Source of the DNA: Picocystis sp. L7
Lineage: Eukaryota; Chlorophyta; Picocystophyceae; Picocystales; Picocystaceae
Assembly: GCA_020975725.1 (NCBI GenBank)
Contig: QXJR01000011.1
Location: forward strand, 186,001 to 250,000
Direction of reading: 5' to 3'
DNA length: 64,000 nucleotides
In this document: piece after piece, positions 11,089 through 20,773 of the stretch
Position numbering within the stretch: the stretch's first letter is position 1
How the letters are laid out: each line of letters opens with the position of its first letter
Notes under the pieces: generated by a model
The model's database searches: none
Seen by the model: the letters and a program-made list of their open reading frames with translations, nothing else
Told to the model about the DNA's origin: nothing
Program-made: the position numbers and the translations under genes

Positions 11089-11739
11089 AGACCAGATCTC
11101 ATCGATTAATAAAAGGGACATGGGCGGCAAGGTGATACAAGCATCAATTGTAGATAAATGCTGGTAGAACAGGGTTCTACTTGCCACCCCACCAGCAAGT
11201 GAATTCTGGCGCATTTGAATTGTACCAGGGTGAAAGGTTGTGCTTCAAGTTGTCTTTTCCTGCTCAAAATGCAGAACCATTCATCAGGTACGTTTTTAAG
11301 TTAGAGCTCATGTTGCCACACATCGTACAGAAGACCGGTATCCTTTCGTTCCTCCTCTTCCGTGGCTGCAATGCAACCGCATGGACTTGGAGTTGGTTGT
11401 TGGATACCCAAATAAACATTCTTTTCTGCGACGCCTGAAGGGCAGTGCTTTCAGCACAGATTTGCGAACGCTTCTCTTGTTGGTGCATGCTTTTTGTTCG
11501 GAGAACGGGAACATCTATTCCGGAGGGAAAACTCTGTTCACGAACATGTGAACGAATAGACGCGTGCCAGTCACTGACCCCATTGAGCGCATCTTTCTCA
11601 GGATTTTGTGGGTCTGATGATGGCATCTGCAGAAGAGATATGCAAGATTATCCAGGGAATGGAAGGATCCAAGCCCTCTTGCATACTCCTCTGAGGTCAG
11701 AAGGATGTGCTGCCACAGTTCTTACTATATCTCTTATTT
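11089..11739. other. Convergent intergenic region, 650 bp
   Basis: This lies between the stops of the lipase-like gene and the RlmL-type methylase. AATAAA-like strings at about 11106 (plus) and 11410 could serve 3' end formation. No coding frame with recognisable content was seen. Confidence 0.5.
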
Positions 11740-12993
11740 TCAGAACACCTTGTAGTGTAGCAAACGGCAATCAACCCCACCAGTCGCGACGGGATATTTC
11801 CTCTCTGCCCTCATGCGCAGGTGCTTGGACATGGCCGGGTTGCCACAGAGAACATACGCATCGCTCTGGCCACAATTTTGCTTCAGAAACGAACGCAGTG
11901 CCACCCATGACTCTTCTGCAATGGCTTGCTCTTGCCCTTGCCCACGTGGTCGCTTGAATCCACCATCCTTTTCCTCTCCAGGATCATCCCCTCCCAGGCG
12001 CATCCCCCAGGGTGGGTTGGTGAGGACCATGCATTTCGAGTCATGTCCGATCGTTTCTCGCACTTGCCAATCGCAGCAGTCGCTTTCTTGTATGGAAATC
12101 CACTCTTCCAGGCCAGCTTGGCGCACAGCATCGCGTGCCATGTCCACGGCCCGGGGATGATTGTCTGCTCCTAGAATGGGCGGTGCTCCGTTTCGCTTCC
12201 ACTGCATGGTAGCAAGGTTCATCCCGTCTTTTGCTTCTTCCCATGCTTCTTCCCACGCCTGTCTGTCGAAATCTGGCCAGCCGTGGAAGGGCCAGTGTTC
12301 CCTGCCTTGTCCAGGTGCCACATCCATTCGTTGTTGTGCTGCTTCCACCAGCATGGTCCCTGCACCACACATGGGATCCACCAGTGCGTGATCCGTCCAC
12401 TTGTCCATCCACTGGGCTTCTTTCAAGCATCTGGCTGCTGCAGTGGCACGCAGAGCTGCTCGATGGGATCCTGTTCCATCCCTGTATCCTCTCTGATGCA
12501 AGCTTACGCCACACAAATCTCGGTGGATCGAGGCCATGCCGTCTTCCGACGTCGCGAACCACAGCGGAAGGCCGGCTTCGGCGCACTTGGCGCTCCTGGC
12601 TTCGCAGCAGGACCTCACCGCGTGCGTCACCGCGGCAGACGTGGCCATGGCGTCCTTTCTGGACGCCACTCGCACGCCGACGGTGCGTTCCTTCGTCGGC
12701 ATGTGGGCGTTCCAGTCCGTCGCGCTCCTCGTGAAGGCGTGTATGGCGTCCAATCGGTTGCGTCCAGGCGGCAGAGGACCTTCGTGCACGAGCTGCATCA
12801 CGCGAAGCGACGTTCGCAGCCACAAACATGCGCGATATCCCACCGCCAACGTCTTCGTCTCGTGTCGTTGCGTTCCGAAATGGACCCCTCCACGTGTCGC
12901 ACGCGCCCAGGAGGCACGCACTCGCGGTCCCAGCACTTCCTGGTGCACCGCCATCTCGTCTCCAGGCGCGCACGTGGCCAGGAAGGACGCCAT
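11740..12993 (-). CDS. THUMP-domain RlmL-type rRNA guanine-N2 methyltransferase
   Basis: In bacteria RlmL makes m2G2445 in 23S rRNA, using S-adenosylmethionine. The start ATG at 12993 gives 417 residues and begins MASFLATCAPGDEMAVHQEV, the usual opening of the THUMP/ferredoxin-like region of this family. HQRGYRDGTGSHRAALR precedes the methylase fold. The SAM-binding motif DPMCGAGT starts at Asp206. DVAPGQGREHWPFHGW is the APG segment typical of RlmL. The catalytic NPPW lies at 326-329. There is no RlmK-like second domain, so it resembles the stand-alone form. Bacterial-type ancestry suggests an organellar substrate, but I see no clear transit peptide, so plastid, mitochondrial or cytosolic action is open. 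A TTTAGGG telo-box-like element lies about 110 bp upstream. Confidence 0.88.
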   Translation of the reverse strand: MASFLATCAPGDEMAVHQEVLGPRVRASWARATRGGVHFGTQRHETKTLAVGYRACLWLRTSLRVMQLVHEGPLPPGRNRLDAIHAFTRSATDWNAHMPTKERTVGVRVASRKDAMATSAAVTHAVRSCCEARSAKCAEAGLPLWFATSEDGMASIHRDLCGVSLHQRGYRDGTGSHRAALRATAAARCLKEAQWMDKWTDHALVDPMCGAGTMLVEAAQQRMDVAPGQGREHWPFHGWPDFDRQAWEEAWEEAKDGMNLATMQWKRNGAPPILGADNHPRAVDMARDAVRQAGLEEWISIQESDCCDWQVRETIGHDSKCMVLTNPPWGMRLGGDDPGEEKDGGFKRPRGQGQEQAIAEESWVALRSFLKQNCGQSDAYVLCGNPAMSKHLRMRAERKYPVATGGVDCRLLHYKVF

Positions 12994-13574
12994 GATCGAC
13001 ACGTGCGTGCGTGAAGCTTGATGTGGCGCGCTCCTGCCGCCGAGGACGAGGCACCCATGGCGTCGAAGGAGGAGTTTCTTCTCCGAGGGGCGGACGGAGG
13101 GTTTAGGGTGTGGAGGAGCGGGTCCTCACCAACCGGTGTCGTGGTGCTGTGGCGGTGGAATGGGATGCGTGCACGTGCACGAGGAAGGACAGGACGCCAT
13201 CTCCACCGCTGGCGTGCGTCGGTGGTGGCGGTGGAAGGATCCGCGGCCCCTCGGCTGGCGTGGATGGCAAGGGCAGGTCCTTCTCCCATCTATGACGGGC
13301 CCACCACCACCACCACCACCACCACGATGTGTCGAGACATCTCATCCCGTGTCTGTCTCTCAGAGAACGTGCTGGATTGGATGTGTTGAATTGCCCCTCT
13401 CAGGTTGCTTGCCTCATTGGATGTGTTGGAACCATTGTGGGTGTTTCCACGTGCCTCGGGTGGGGACGGTCCCGGATGGGCAGTGGGCGAGGGGTAGGGG
13501 AAGGCGTGGGTCATTCCTACGTGGACCGAAGCCGCCTCCACCTTCGTCCACGAAGCCCAAAGTCGGGTTTGGAC
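12994..13574. promoter_or_regulatory. Divergent promoter region between RlmL-type and PAC2 genes
   Basis: These 580 bp separate two divergently transcribed starts. They hold a telo-box-like GGTTTAGGGT at about 13099-13108 and a CCA trinucleotide run at 13301-13325. Open frames crossing it on both strands lack recognisable content. Promoter function is inferred from position only. Confidence 0.5.
13301..13325 (+). repeat. CCA trinucleotide microsatellite, about 8 units
   Basis: A run of CCA repeats in the divergent promoter between the RlmL-type and PAC2 genes. It lies outside both coding regions. Confidence 0.95.
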
Positions 13575-14377
13575 ATGGAAGCGACGAACGAAGCCCAAGG
13601 CACGACCGTCCGTGCCCCCCTGGTCACGGTACGGAACTATGCGCGCCCCAGGTGGAGGGACGGGTGTGGGGCGAGCGGGGCTGACAGGGACGAGGACCTG
13701 CGTCGGACCAGGCGTGCCTGTCCTGGAGCGTCGCGCCACAGCTGGCCACGGATCTGCTGGCCGCGAACGTGGCCGTGGAGAGGATGGCGGTGGTGCGAAG
13801 CCCACACGTGGCCGCGTGCGTCGGACAGGAAGACGGAGGAATCGTGACCGGTGCAGCCTTGCACGTACGAAGAAAGAAAAGAAACGAAGAAGCAGATGTG
13901 GCCGTGCTCCTGCTGCGCGGATGCCTGCAACCTGGAGCCAGGAGAGACCACGCGAAGGACGTGGCCGCATTCGCAAAACAATGCCAAGCCGAAAAACTCG
14001 TGCTGCTGGCCAGCGAACCGGAAGCCGTGCTGCCAGCACAAGGCAAAGGAATGCGGTATGCAACCGCAGACGGAGTGCCAGATGAAACGGCAGAATCCAT
14101 GGAGTGGGTGCAGGTCAAAGAGCAGGAATGTCCCCGGAAAGATTCGGAAGTGTGGATGGTCCTTCGAGCATGCAGGGCAAACGACCTAAATGCCATCTCA
14201 ATCATCGTTGGAGCAGAGGCAGTGGGAGATGCAAGAGGACATGCTGTGGAGCTGGCTGAAGCAGCGGACTGGTACCTCTCCTTGCGCCAGGACAAAGAAT
14301 CAGAGTGGAAGCCCCCATCGTCCTGGGAATCTGTGTTTCAGATGGAGGAGCAGCTGCTAGAAGCTGGAGTGTTCTGA
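13575..14377 (+). CDS. PSMG2: Proteasome assembly chaperone 2 (PAC2/PSMG2), two exons
   Basis: PAC2 pairs with PAC1 to assemble the alpha ring of the 20S proteasome. Exons are 13575-13628 and 13712-14377, about 239 residues against 264 in human. The 83-nt intron has donor GTACG and CTGAC 27 nt before the acceptor. Splicing puts APLVTACLSWSVAPQLATDL in one frame, matching the family's N-terminal strand-helix after which the protein reads AVERMAVVRSPHVAACVGQED. The C-terminus WKPPSSWESVF followed by a hydrophobic last residue matches the conserved W-x-x-PSSW ending of PAC2. Its stop is only about 70 bp from the stop of the PA200 gene on the other strand, so two proteasome factors sit tail to tail. 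Confidence 0.85.
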
Positions 14378-14445
14378 GCGTCTCAACCTCGATAGTAGTC
14401 ATAGGAAGCACACGTTGTGGATATGATAAGCTTGTGCATGTGAAT

Positions 14446-17400
14446 TTAAGCAAAATAAGAGTGTGTGTGTGGTGCTGCTGCAGCAACAGCCTCCCATTGC
14501 TCCTCAGAAAAGTGACGCTTCAAATCAGAACGCACCTCTGTGTGCGTGCGGCGAAAGGATGCAATGGCCTGGGTTGCAGCGTCCCTCACGGACAGAGAAG
14601 GCTGCTTCTTGGATGCGACGCCAGCAAGCTCTACCAACAGAGGAGGCAACCAATCAGGCACTTCATATGGGGAGCTCAGCAAAAAGGCCCCAACACCAAG
14701 GACAGCTGCACGCCTGGTGTTCATGTCTGGGGTGTTGAGGTTGGAACAAAGTTCTCCTCTCAAGCTTTCGGCCTCTGATACAGAGTAGGACCGCAAAAGG
14801 CCAGACAGAGCCTCCTGAGCACACTTGTGCACCTCTGGTTTCTTGTCCTGCAAACAGTTAAGCACTGCACCACGAAGGAGGGACCACTCTCCTGGCCCTA
14901 ATAAGAAGACATGACGAAAAGCGAAGTATGCACCTGCCAGGATTGCTGCCACCTGTACCTGCCACACTGCATCATTGCTCAAGGATGCGAGAGTGGCCGC
15001 AGCCAAAGCACGGGGTTCTGGACTCAGGTCCACGTACTTCGCGTATGCTATTGCCTGGGTTGCAGTCAGGGTCAAATCACGGTGACGTTCCCCCAAAATC
15101 AAAGCTTTCAAGGCTAAGGGCAAAGCTTGTACCATGAAATGTTCTAGCTCGATAGAGAGGTCTGACTTTGTTATGGCCAGCAAGAAATGAATGCTGAACT
15201 CTAACCATTTCAGTGTTGATGAATCCTCATCTGAAAACTGGTCTTTAGAAGTAAGAAACTTGGCACATGATGCCTTTCCTTCCAATTCTATCTCCTTTAA
15301 AAAAGAACGACCTTCTTGGATTGCCGTGGCCACGATCTCAAAACCTGACGCATGTTCAATGTAGGAGCCTAAGAAAAGTGCTGAAGGGCGCTGCAGGACG
15401 CCTTCACAGATAGCAGCTGCAGTCGTGGCTGCAGCCGTTCGCACTGTGGCTGACGGATTTTGAGCCAGCTTGAGGCACGCTCGTAAAACCTGGCACTTGA
15501 AACCATCTAGAAAGTCCGGGGAAGGGAGCTGACTAACAATGGCATGGGCTACGTCTAAGCAGCGGGACAGGGCCAAACTTGTGCTCGAAGAGTTGGAAGA
15601 GTCTCTTAAAGCCTTGAGAACTGTACCAGTCACAATCGACCTTACTTCAGGCGAGAGAGTCGCATTTCCATCTACTGCAAATCTCATGGCCGCCAGGGTA
15701 GCTTCAAACACTCCAACCGCTGATTCTGTGGCTGCAGTCACCAGCCACATCGCACCTTGCTCTACCGTGTCGATTTGACAGCCACTGCTGTTAACTAAAC
15801 CTCCGACCACTTCCGAAGCTGTAACCCGCATCAGTTTGTCTTCAGCTGCAGGCAAACCGTTCTCGTCTTTTCTCATGGCATTCTCCCAAATTGCTGAGGC
15901 CACCCCTAGTAGATCTTGGCATAGAGCCCCATGACCAAGGCTTGCAATCCTAGCAAAAAATCTGATGTAAGGCACACATATGCCTGACTTTGGAACCATT
16001 TTGTAGCAGTGCCAGCTGGGCCAGACTACAATTGACAGCAGGAATTTGCCCAGGAGATCTGTGGTGTACATTGCTGGTACACTCTTGCCTGAGTTGAAAG
16101 CTTCCCATGCATGCAGATAGTCGTTACCTGCTTGAGGAGAAGGGTGGGCATGAGCCAAGCCACACACCATTGATGCGAGCGAGCCAGGCACTGACAATCT
16201 ATCTTGTACGGCCGCTCCTACTGCTGTCTCAAATGCATTGCCCGGAACGCCCTGTCCCAGGAGTAGCTGCAGGCCCCCTAGGACAACATGCCGGAGGATG
16301 GGAAGGTCTGTTTCAACAAGCACATTGCAGAAATGGCTGGCCAATCGCGTAGCTTCCTCCACTACTGCTGCCTGGTCTGAGTGCGATGGAACAGTTACTG
16401 ACAAGAGGGCGTTGCACATGACCATGTATCGCCAGTGTACCAACGAGTGCGACGTGGACTGCGTGTGCAAGAGAAACTTTTCTGCTTTCAAACGTAGATG
16501 GCAAAGATGGCGCACAAATTCGCTGCCACACCGACCATCTCTTGACCAAACGGTGCCATCAATGTTGGCTACTAGAGAAAAGAAACACATCATCACCTTG
16601 TTCTGCGTTTCGACATCATCATGCTTTTCACAGTCTAGCAAGGTCAATGAAAGCTCTACCGCGAGACTTGGTTCAAAGACCAAATATTGAGCAATGGCAG
16701 GGGCTGAAAGCAATGAACAAGAACTTGCAGCTTTCGCTGCTGAATGTGCTTGCTTGATGTTGTCTTCCAACCCATTGGGATCCATGAGATTCCTGAGAAT
16801 TGAAGGCATAACTAGATTGATGAAGTTTGGATACTCATCATAAGAACGCTTCAAGACTGCGCGTGCTGGCTCGCTCACACTCCTATATGTGTGCAAACTC
16901 AGCTCGTACAACTCGCCGAGCAGAGGCACCATGCCATTCCAATTTGAGTGCTGTCTCAAGGAATGCTCGCGCATCCAACTCCTCTCCCTAGACATTGATT
17001 CTCTTCTGTCAAAAAGTCGCTGTGCTTCGTCTGCCAGCAACCAAAGCGGCTTGAGCTTCTTCCTCTCTGCTGAACTGTGGTCAAAATGGCTGAGTAGGAC
17101 TTTGTCTACTCTACTTTTCATGGGCCCTAGAAGATTGACAGTCCTTGCATCTATTACCCATGGAAAGAGTACGGTACTTGAAACACTCACAACAGCAGCC
17201 AGCAGCTCCGCAGAATCCCCGTTAAGCCGACCTTCGTTTTTACGGAGCCATGAGCTCAAGCGGGTAAGGGCAAGCATCAACTCCTCGATGATAGATGCGG
17301 AAACAAAGCTCACCATTGGCATACCAACTGGGTAAAGCTTCTCACCCAGATCCTCATAGTCCTTTTCTTGACCACTGATTGTAAAGCTCACACCAGCCCC

Positions 17401-19848
17401 GATGGCATCGATCTGGTGCAAGCTCTGCAGAACACGCATCTTCATGGATCGTTCAGGAGTGACATCTGAACTAATGAATTCTTCAAGTTGGCAAAGAGCG
17501 GACTTCAAGTGCAAATTCAGCAAGTGCGATGCACCCTGGAACTCCTCTGTTCCAGGAACATACCAGCTCAAGTGTGACAATGGAAAGTCCTTGGCAAACC
17601 ATTTGGAAGTTAAGCAGCTATGATCCCTACCTCCAAAACAATCTTCAGTCTTAACACATACCTTGGGATGCGTGAGCGAGTGTATCAATGCAGCAAAAAA
17701 GTCTGCCGCCGCTTCCCGAACTATCCTGCTGCTGCTTTGAAGCCCTTCCATGGCAAGGTTTTCGTAAAGATCAATGTGCGGGAGTATGCCATCTTTTCCC
17801 GCGAACACAATTCCCATTGCCAGAACTGTAAGGTAAAACGAAGCAGAATTCTCCGCGCTACGTGACAGTTCCTGGGCATCTGCTGACGCATTAGACCCGG
17901 ACGAAAGAATCCCAATTGCCAGTTTTGAAAGTGGACACAACACTTCTACACTGGCTTCAGCAGGGAGAACACGAACTGCTCCAGCCAGCAAAGCACCGAC
18001 TTCATCAGCCATTGATGAAAGTGGTTCCTGCATCAAAAAACGCCTTAGGTGACACAGGCAGGCCCGTACTGCATCTTTTGGAAGCCTCAGATAGAAAAGT
18101 CTACAGAAGTTGAAGTATTCAGAAGAAGGAGTTGATAAGAAGCTACTTGAACCGTTCTGTCCAGCTTCAGCTGGAAGATCCATAGTCGACAGTATGCTAA
18201 AAACTTGGGCAAGCACTGCATCGGACCACGTCTCCCAGTCTAGCGGAAAGTTCTCAATGGAAGCAAGGCTGGAAAAAACTGCAGTAAAGAATTTGAAGGT
18301 TGCTAACGTCTTCGGCCCATCATTCGCGTCGATTCCTGTGATGACTGATCCAACTGCCGATGCCAGCCAAGTTTGAGCACAAGCTTGCGATTGTTCTACT
18401 TTGCAATCAATGCTCAGAGAGTCCATGGAGCTAGTCAAGTCTGAATAATCTTCTTCCACAATTGCAATGTCAGTCCCTTCATCGGCTGCCAAAAGCATAG
18501 GTCGTACACAGTACGCCAATGTGGTAATTGCCTCTGCTAGATGAGTGCCGGCTGTGGAAGATTCAAAGGCCTCCACAAACTGGGATCGGGCAAGTCCAAG
18601 AGTGCCTTTAGGGCAAAGAAATGCTGCAGTTGCAAGTGCTTCCCCAGCAGTTCGTGACAGGGTCCGGCTCTTTGAAAACTGTGCACGCGATGCCAGACGA
18701 GTGATAGCAGCAAATACACGATTCTCTAGAGAATCGGAGAGGGACACCCTGCCCACGTGTACGTCTTGTTGTCGCTTACCAGCAAAGTACATTAGATCAC
18801 CAATCAGATTGGCAATCTTTGAAGACCATTGTCCGGTGTTTGACGGGTGAGAGAACTGCTCAAGATACACCACCATCTGGTTCAAATTTGTCTCTACACT
18901 GTTGTTTTCATCAATGGTGTAGATGATAAATTTTGCGATAGAATTCGTACGCGGGCCTGGAAGGACACACGCTATCAGATTTCGTCGGTCAATGGGCGGT
19001 GAGATGGCAAGTGGACAACGCCCGTCTGCATTTCCAAGAGGAAGTTCAAAGTAGTGCAAAAACGTGGAAAATAGCCTGGGCAGATACTCATCCCATTTCA
19101 GGTACTGACCACCGTGTTTGGCAAGCTTTGCAATCATCATGAGCCATCCAGATTTCCATGCACTGCACTTCGGCAGCTGGAACGCGAGTCCACACCACAC
19201 TCGAAGCAGCTCGTTCCAGTCAAATTGCACCAGGGTACATTCGATGTTCGCCTTTCGATAGGGGAATAAGCATGCCGTAAGGATTAGCCCACCGAAAATG
19301 TCGCTTCGATAGAGATCTTCCAGCATGGGCGCGATCTCGTTCCATATTTCAACGTGTGCCCCCTGGGGGAAGAATCTTCTGCACCTTTTCAACAGCGTAA
19401 CCCAGCTACTGGCGTGGCTTAACTTCGTAGTGAGTCCAACATAGCATCCATCGGTCGGACAGAGATGTTTCTTATGGAATTGCTCGTACAGCGGTCTCCA
19501 TTCGATGACGAGCTCCACGTCGTGCTTGTACCGTTTCAGATACGAGGAGACGACATCGACCCACATCTCCTGCAGCAGCATGCTGTCTTGGATGGAGCAG
19601 ATGAATCGTATCCCTACCTGCACCAATTTCACCACGTCTTGGGCGTCCTGCTTCCACTTGCATCCCAAGAAGACCCGAAAGGTGCGTGCGAGGTTGGCTG
19701 CAGCGTGCTTGTCTCGGTCCCGAGGCTCCGTCCTTTCCATCCGCTCCAGTGCACGTGTGGCGGCCCTGAACCTCTTCGGCTCTTCCTCCCGCACGAGAAG
19801 GATCAGCTCCTGCGGCATCGCTTCGCGGAGGCTCGTGGCTTCGTCCAT
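14446..19848 (-). CDS. PSME4: Proteasome activator PA200/BLM10, HEAT-repeat protein
   Basis: PA200 caps the 20S proteasome and opens its gate in the nucleus and cytosol. The start ATG at 19848 (MDEATSLREAMPQEL) gives about 1800 residues, the normal size. The frame is uninterrupted throughout. HEAT-like helices fill the protein. KRCRRFFPQGAHVEIWNEI near the N-terminus is very like plant PA200, as is VEWRPLYEQF in type. The C-terminal residues are SYFA, equivalent to the hydrophobic-Tyr-X tail that inserts between alpha subunits, but with Phe in place of the penultimate Tyr. Two GATCGCGATC palindromes sit directly before the start. The frame is open further upstream without a better start, and an extra 5' exon is possible because plant homologues extend slightly further. 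Confidence 0.93.
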   Translation of the reverse strand: MDEATSLREAMPQELILLVREEEPKRFRAATRALERMERTEPRDRDKHAAANLARTFRVFLGCKWKQDAQDVVKLVQVGIRFICSIQDSMLLQEMWVDVVSSYLKRYKHDVELVIEWRPLYEQFHKKHLCPTDGCYVGLTTKLSHASSWVTLLKRCRRFFPQGAHVEIWNEIAPMLEDLYRSDIFGGLILTACLFPYRKANIECTLVQFDWNELLRVWCGLAFQLPKCSAWKSGWLMMIAKLAKHGGQYLKWDEYLPRLFSTFLHYFELPLGNADGRCPLAISPPIDRRNLIACVLPGPRTNSIAKFIIYTIDENNSVETNLNQMVVYLEQFSHPSNTGQWSSKIANLIGDLMYFAGKRQQDVHVGRVSLSDSLENRVFAAITRLASRAQFSKSRTLSRTAGEALATAAFLCPKGTLGLARSQFVEAFESSTAGTHLAEAITTLAYCVRPMLLAADEGTDIAIVEEDYSDLTSSMDSLSIDCKVEQSQACAQTWLASAVGSVITGIDANDGPKTLATFKFFTAVFSSLASIENFPLDWETWSDAVLAQVFSILSTMDLPAEAGQNGSSSFLSTPSSEYFNFCRLFYLRLPKDAVRACLCHLRRFLMQEPLSSMADEVGALLAGAVRVLPAEASVEVLCPLSKLAIGILSSGSNASADAQELSRSAENSASFYLTVLAMGIVFAGKDGILPHIDLYENLAMEGLQSSSRIVREAAADFFAALIHSLTHPKVCVKTEDCFGGRDHSCLTSKWFAKDFPLSHLSWYVPGTEEFQGASHLLNLHLKSALCQLEEFISSDVTPERSMKMRVLQSLHQIDAIGAGVSFTISGQEKDYEDLGEKLYPVGMPMVSFVSASIIEELMLALTRLSSWLRKNEGRLNGDSAELLAAVVSVSSTVLFPWVIDARTVNLLGPMKSRVDKVLLSHFDHSSAERKKLKPLWLLADEAQRLFDRRESMSRERSWMREHSLRQHSNWNGMVPLLGELYELSLHTYRSVSEPARAVLKRSYDEYPNFINLVMPSILRNLMDPNGLEDNIKQAHSAAKAASSCSLLSAPAIAQYLVFEPSLAVELSLTLLDCEKHDDVETQNKVMMCFFSLVANIDGTVWSRDGRCGSEFVRHLCHLRLKAEKFLLHTQSTSHSLVHWRYMVMCNALLSVTVPSHSDQAAVVEEATRLASHFCNVLVETDLPILRHVVLGGLQLLLGQGVPGNAFETAVGAAVQDRLSVPGSLASMVCGLAHAHPSPQAGNDYLHAWEAFNSGKSVPAMYTTDLLGKFLLSIVVWPSWHCYKMVPKSGICVPYIRFFARIASLGHGALCQDLLGVASAIWENAMRKDENGLPAAEDKLMRVTASEVVGGLVNSSGCQIDTVEQGAMWLVTAATESAVGVFEATLAAMRFAVDGNATLSPEVRSIVTGTVLKALRDSSNSSSTSLALSRCLDVAHAIVSQLPSPDFLDGFKCQVLRACLKLAQNPSATVRTAAATTAAAICEGVLQRPSALFLGSYIEHASGFEIVATAIQEGRSFLKEIELEGKASCAKFLTSKDQFSDEDSSTLKWLEFSIHFLLAITKSDLSIELEHFMVQALPLALKALILGERHRDLTLTATQAIAYAKYVDLSPEPRALAAATLASLSNDAVWQVQVAAILAGAYFAFRHVFLLGPGEWSLLRGAVLNCLQDKKPEVHKCAQEALSGLLRSYSVSEAESLRGELCSNLNTPDMNTRRAAVLGVGAFLLSSPYEVPDWLPPLLVELAGVASKKQPSLSVRDAATQAIASFRRTHTEVRSDLKRHFSEEQWEAVAAAAPHTHSYFA

Positions 19849-20773
19849 GATCGCGATCGGAATTGTGATCGCGATCGCAGCACGTTCCACGTCCTGGAGG
19901 AGGGATCCTTTCGTCCCGGTTCGCATCCCTTTCAGACCCGAACCCTCCGTCCTTCTGAACCCGGTTTCGTCCCGGGTTCGCACCGGTCCGATCCCAGGGC
20001 GAACGGACGCGGGACTCGTGGACGAGAGGGAGTTTCTTCTCGCACGTGGCGTGGTCGTGCTTCGCGGCGCGCGCTGGATCGAACGGCGAACCGGAGGCGA
20101 AGGCGTCGACGCGAGGATCCATGGGTGGTCTCAGGGACCGCATCTCTGTGAGGAGGGTTCGACGAAGGACGCAAACCAGGAGAGCGGATTGCACCTTCCG
20201 ACAGCAACGGCCTGTCCGGATCGAATCGGGTGAGGAAGTGTCGCGTCCACCTCCAGATCGTCTTCATGGACATGGAAAGCCCTTCCACGTGTGGCAAGAG
20301 GTCCGTGGACGATCCTTTCGTCCTTCCAGATCGAAAGGCACCCCTTTGAAGGCCTTCCAAGCGCCCATCGCCACGTCCACCACGTCGGCTTCGGCCTTGT
20401 CCTTTCGCCATCGTCGAGGGGGACCCTTTTCCCTCCCCTTCACCGGTGGAAGTTTTCCCCCCGTTTTACGACCCGTGCCCGCAGAGGATCCGACAGACGC
20501 ACATAGCGGCGTGCTGCGGGCCCGGGGGCTTCGGCGCATTTCCACGCGTGGCTGAATCGGCGTGCCCGCAGAGGAATCCCCGTCCGTCTACAGCTCATCC
20601 TCGTCGGTACGTGCACGGTGGAGCGCCTTTGGCGTGGGCCGTCCTAGCCTGGGCGCATCAAGCGCACTGGCTGCGCTCGTGCACGACGCCAAGCCGCCTT
20701 CTTCCGCGCTTTCGGACGTGCTCGTGCGCTCGAGGGTCGTCGCAGGAGGTATCCTGGCGCACAGACGTACGCC
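19849..20773. promoter_or_regulatory. Divergent promoter region between PA200 and BRE1
   Basis: These 925 bp of GC-rich sequence separate two divergent starts. The region holds two GATCGCGATC palindromes (19849-19858, 19867-19876) and a CCCGGGTTCG palindrome cluster at about 19960-19986. Long open frames on both strands reflect GC content. None shows a recognisable domain, though a short frame read leftwards from about 20155 looks somewhat protein-like and could be part of an extra PA200 exon. Confidence 0.45.

Noticed and set aside
20605-20773. GTACGTG as donor of an upstream BRE1 exon
   Set aside because: No CTGAC box before the next exon and the upstream frame has no ATG; BRE1 is already complete from 20774.
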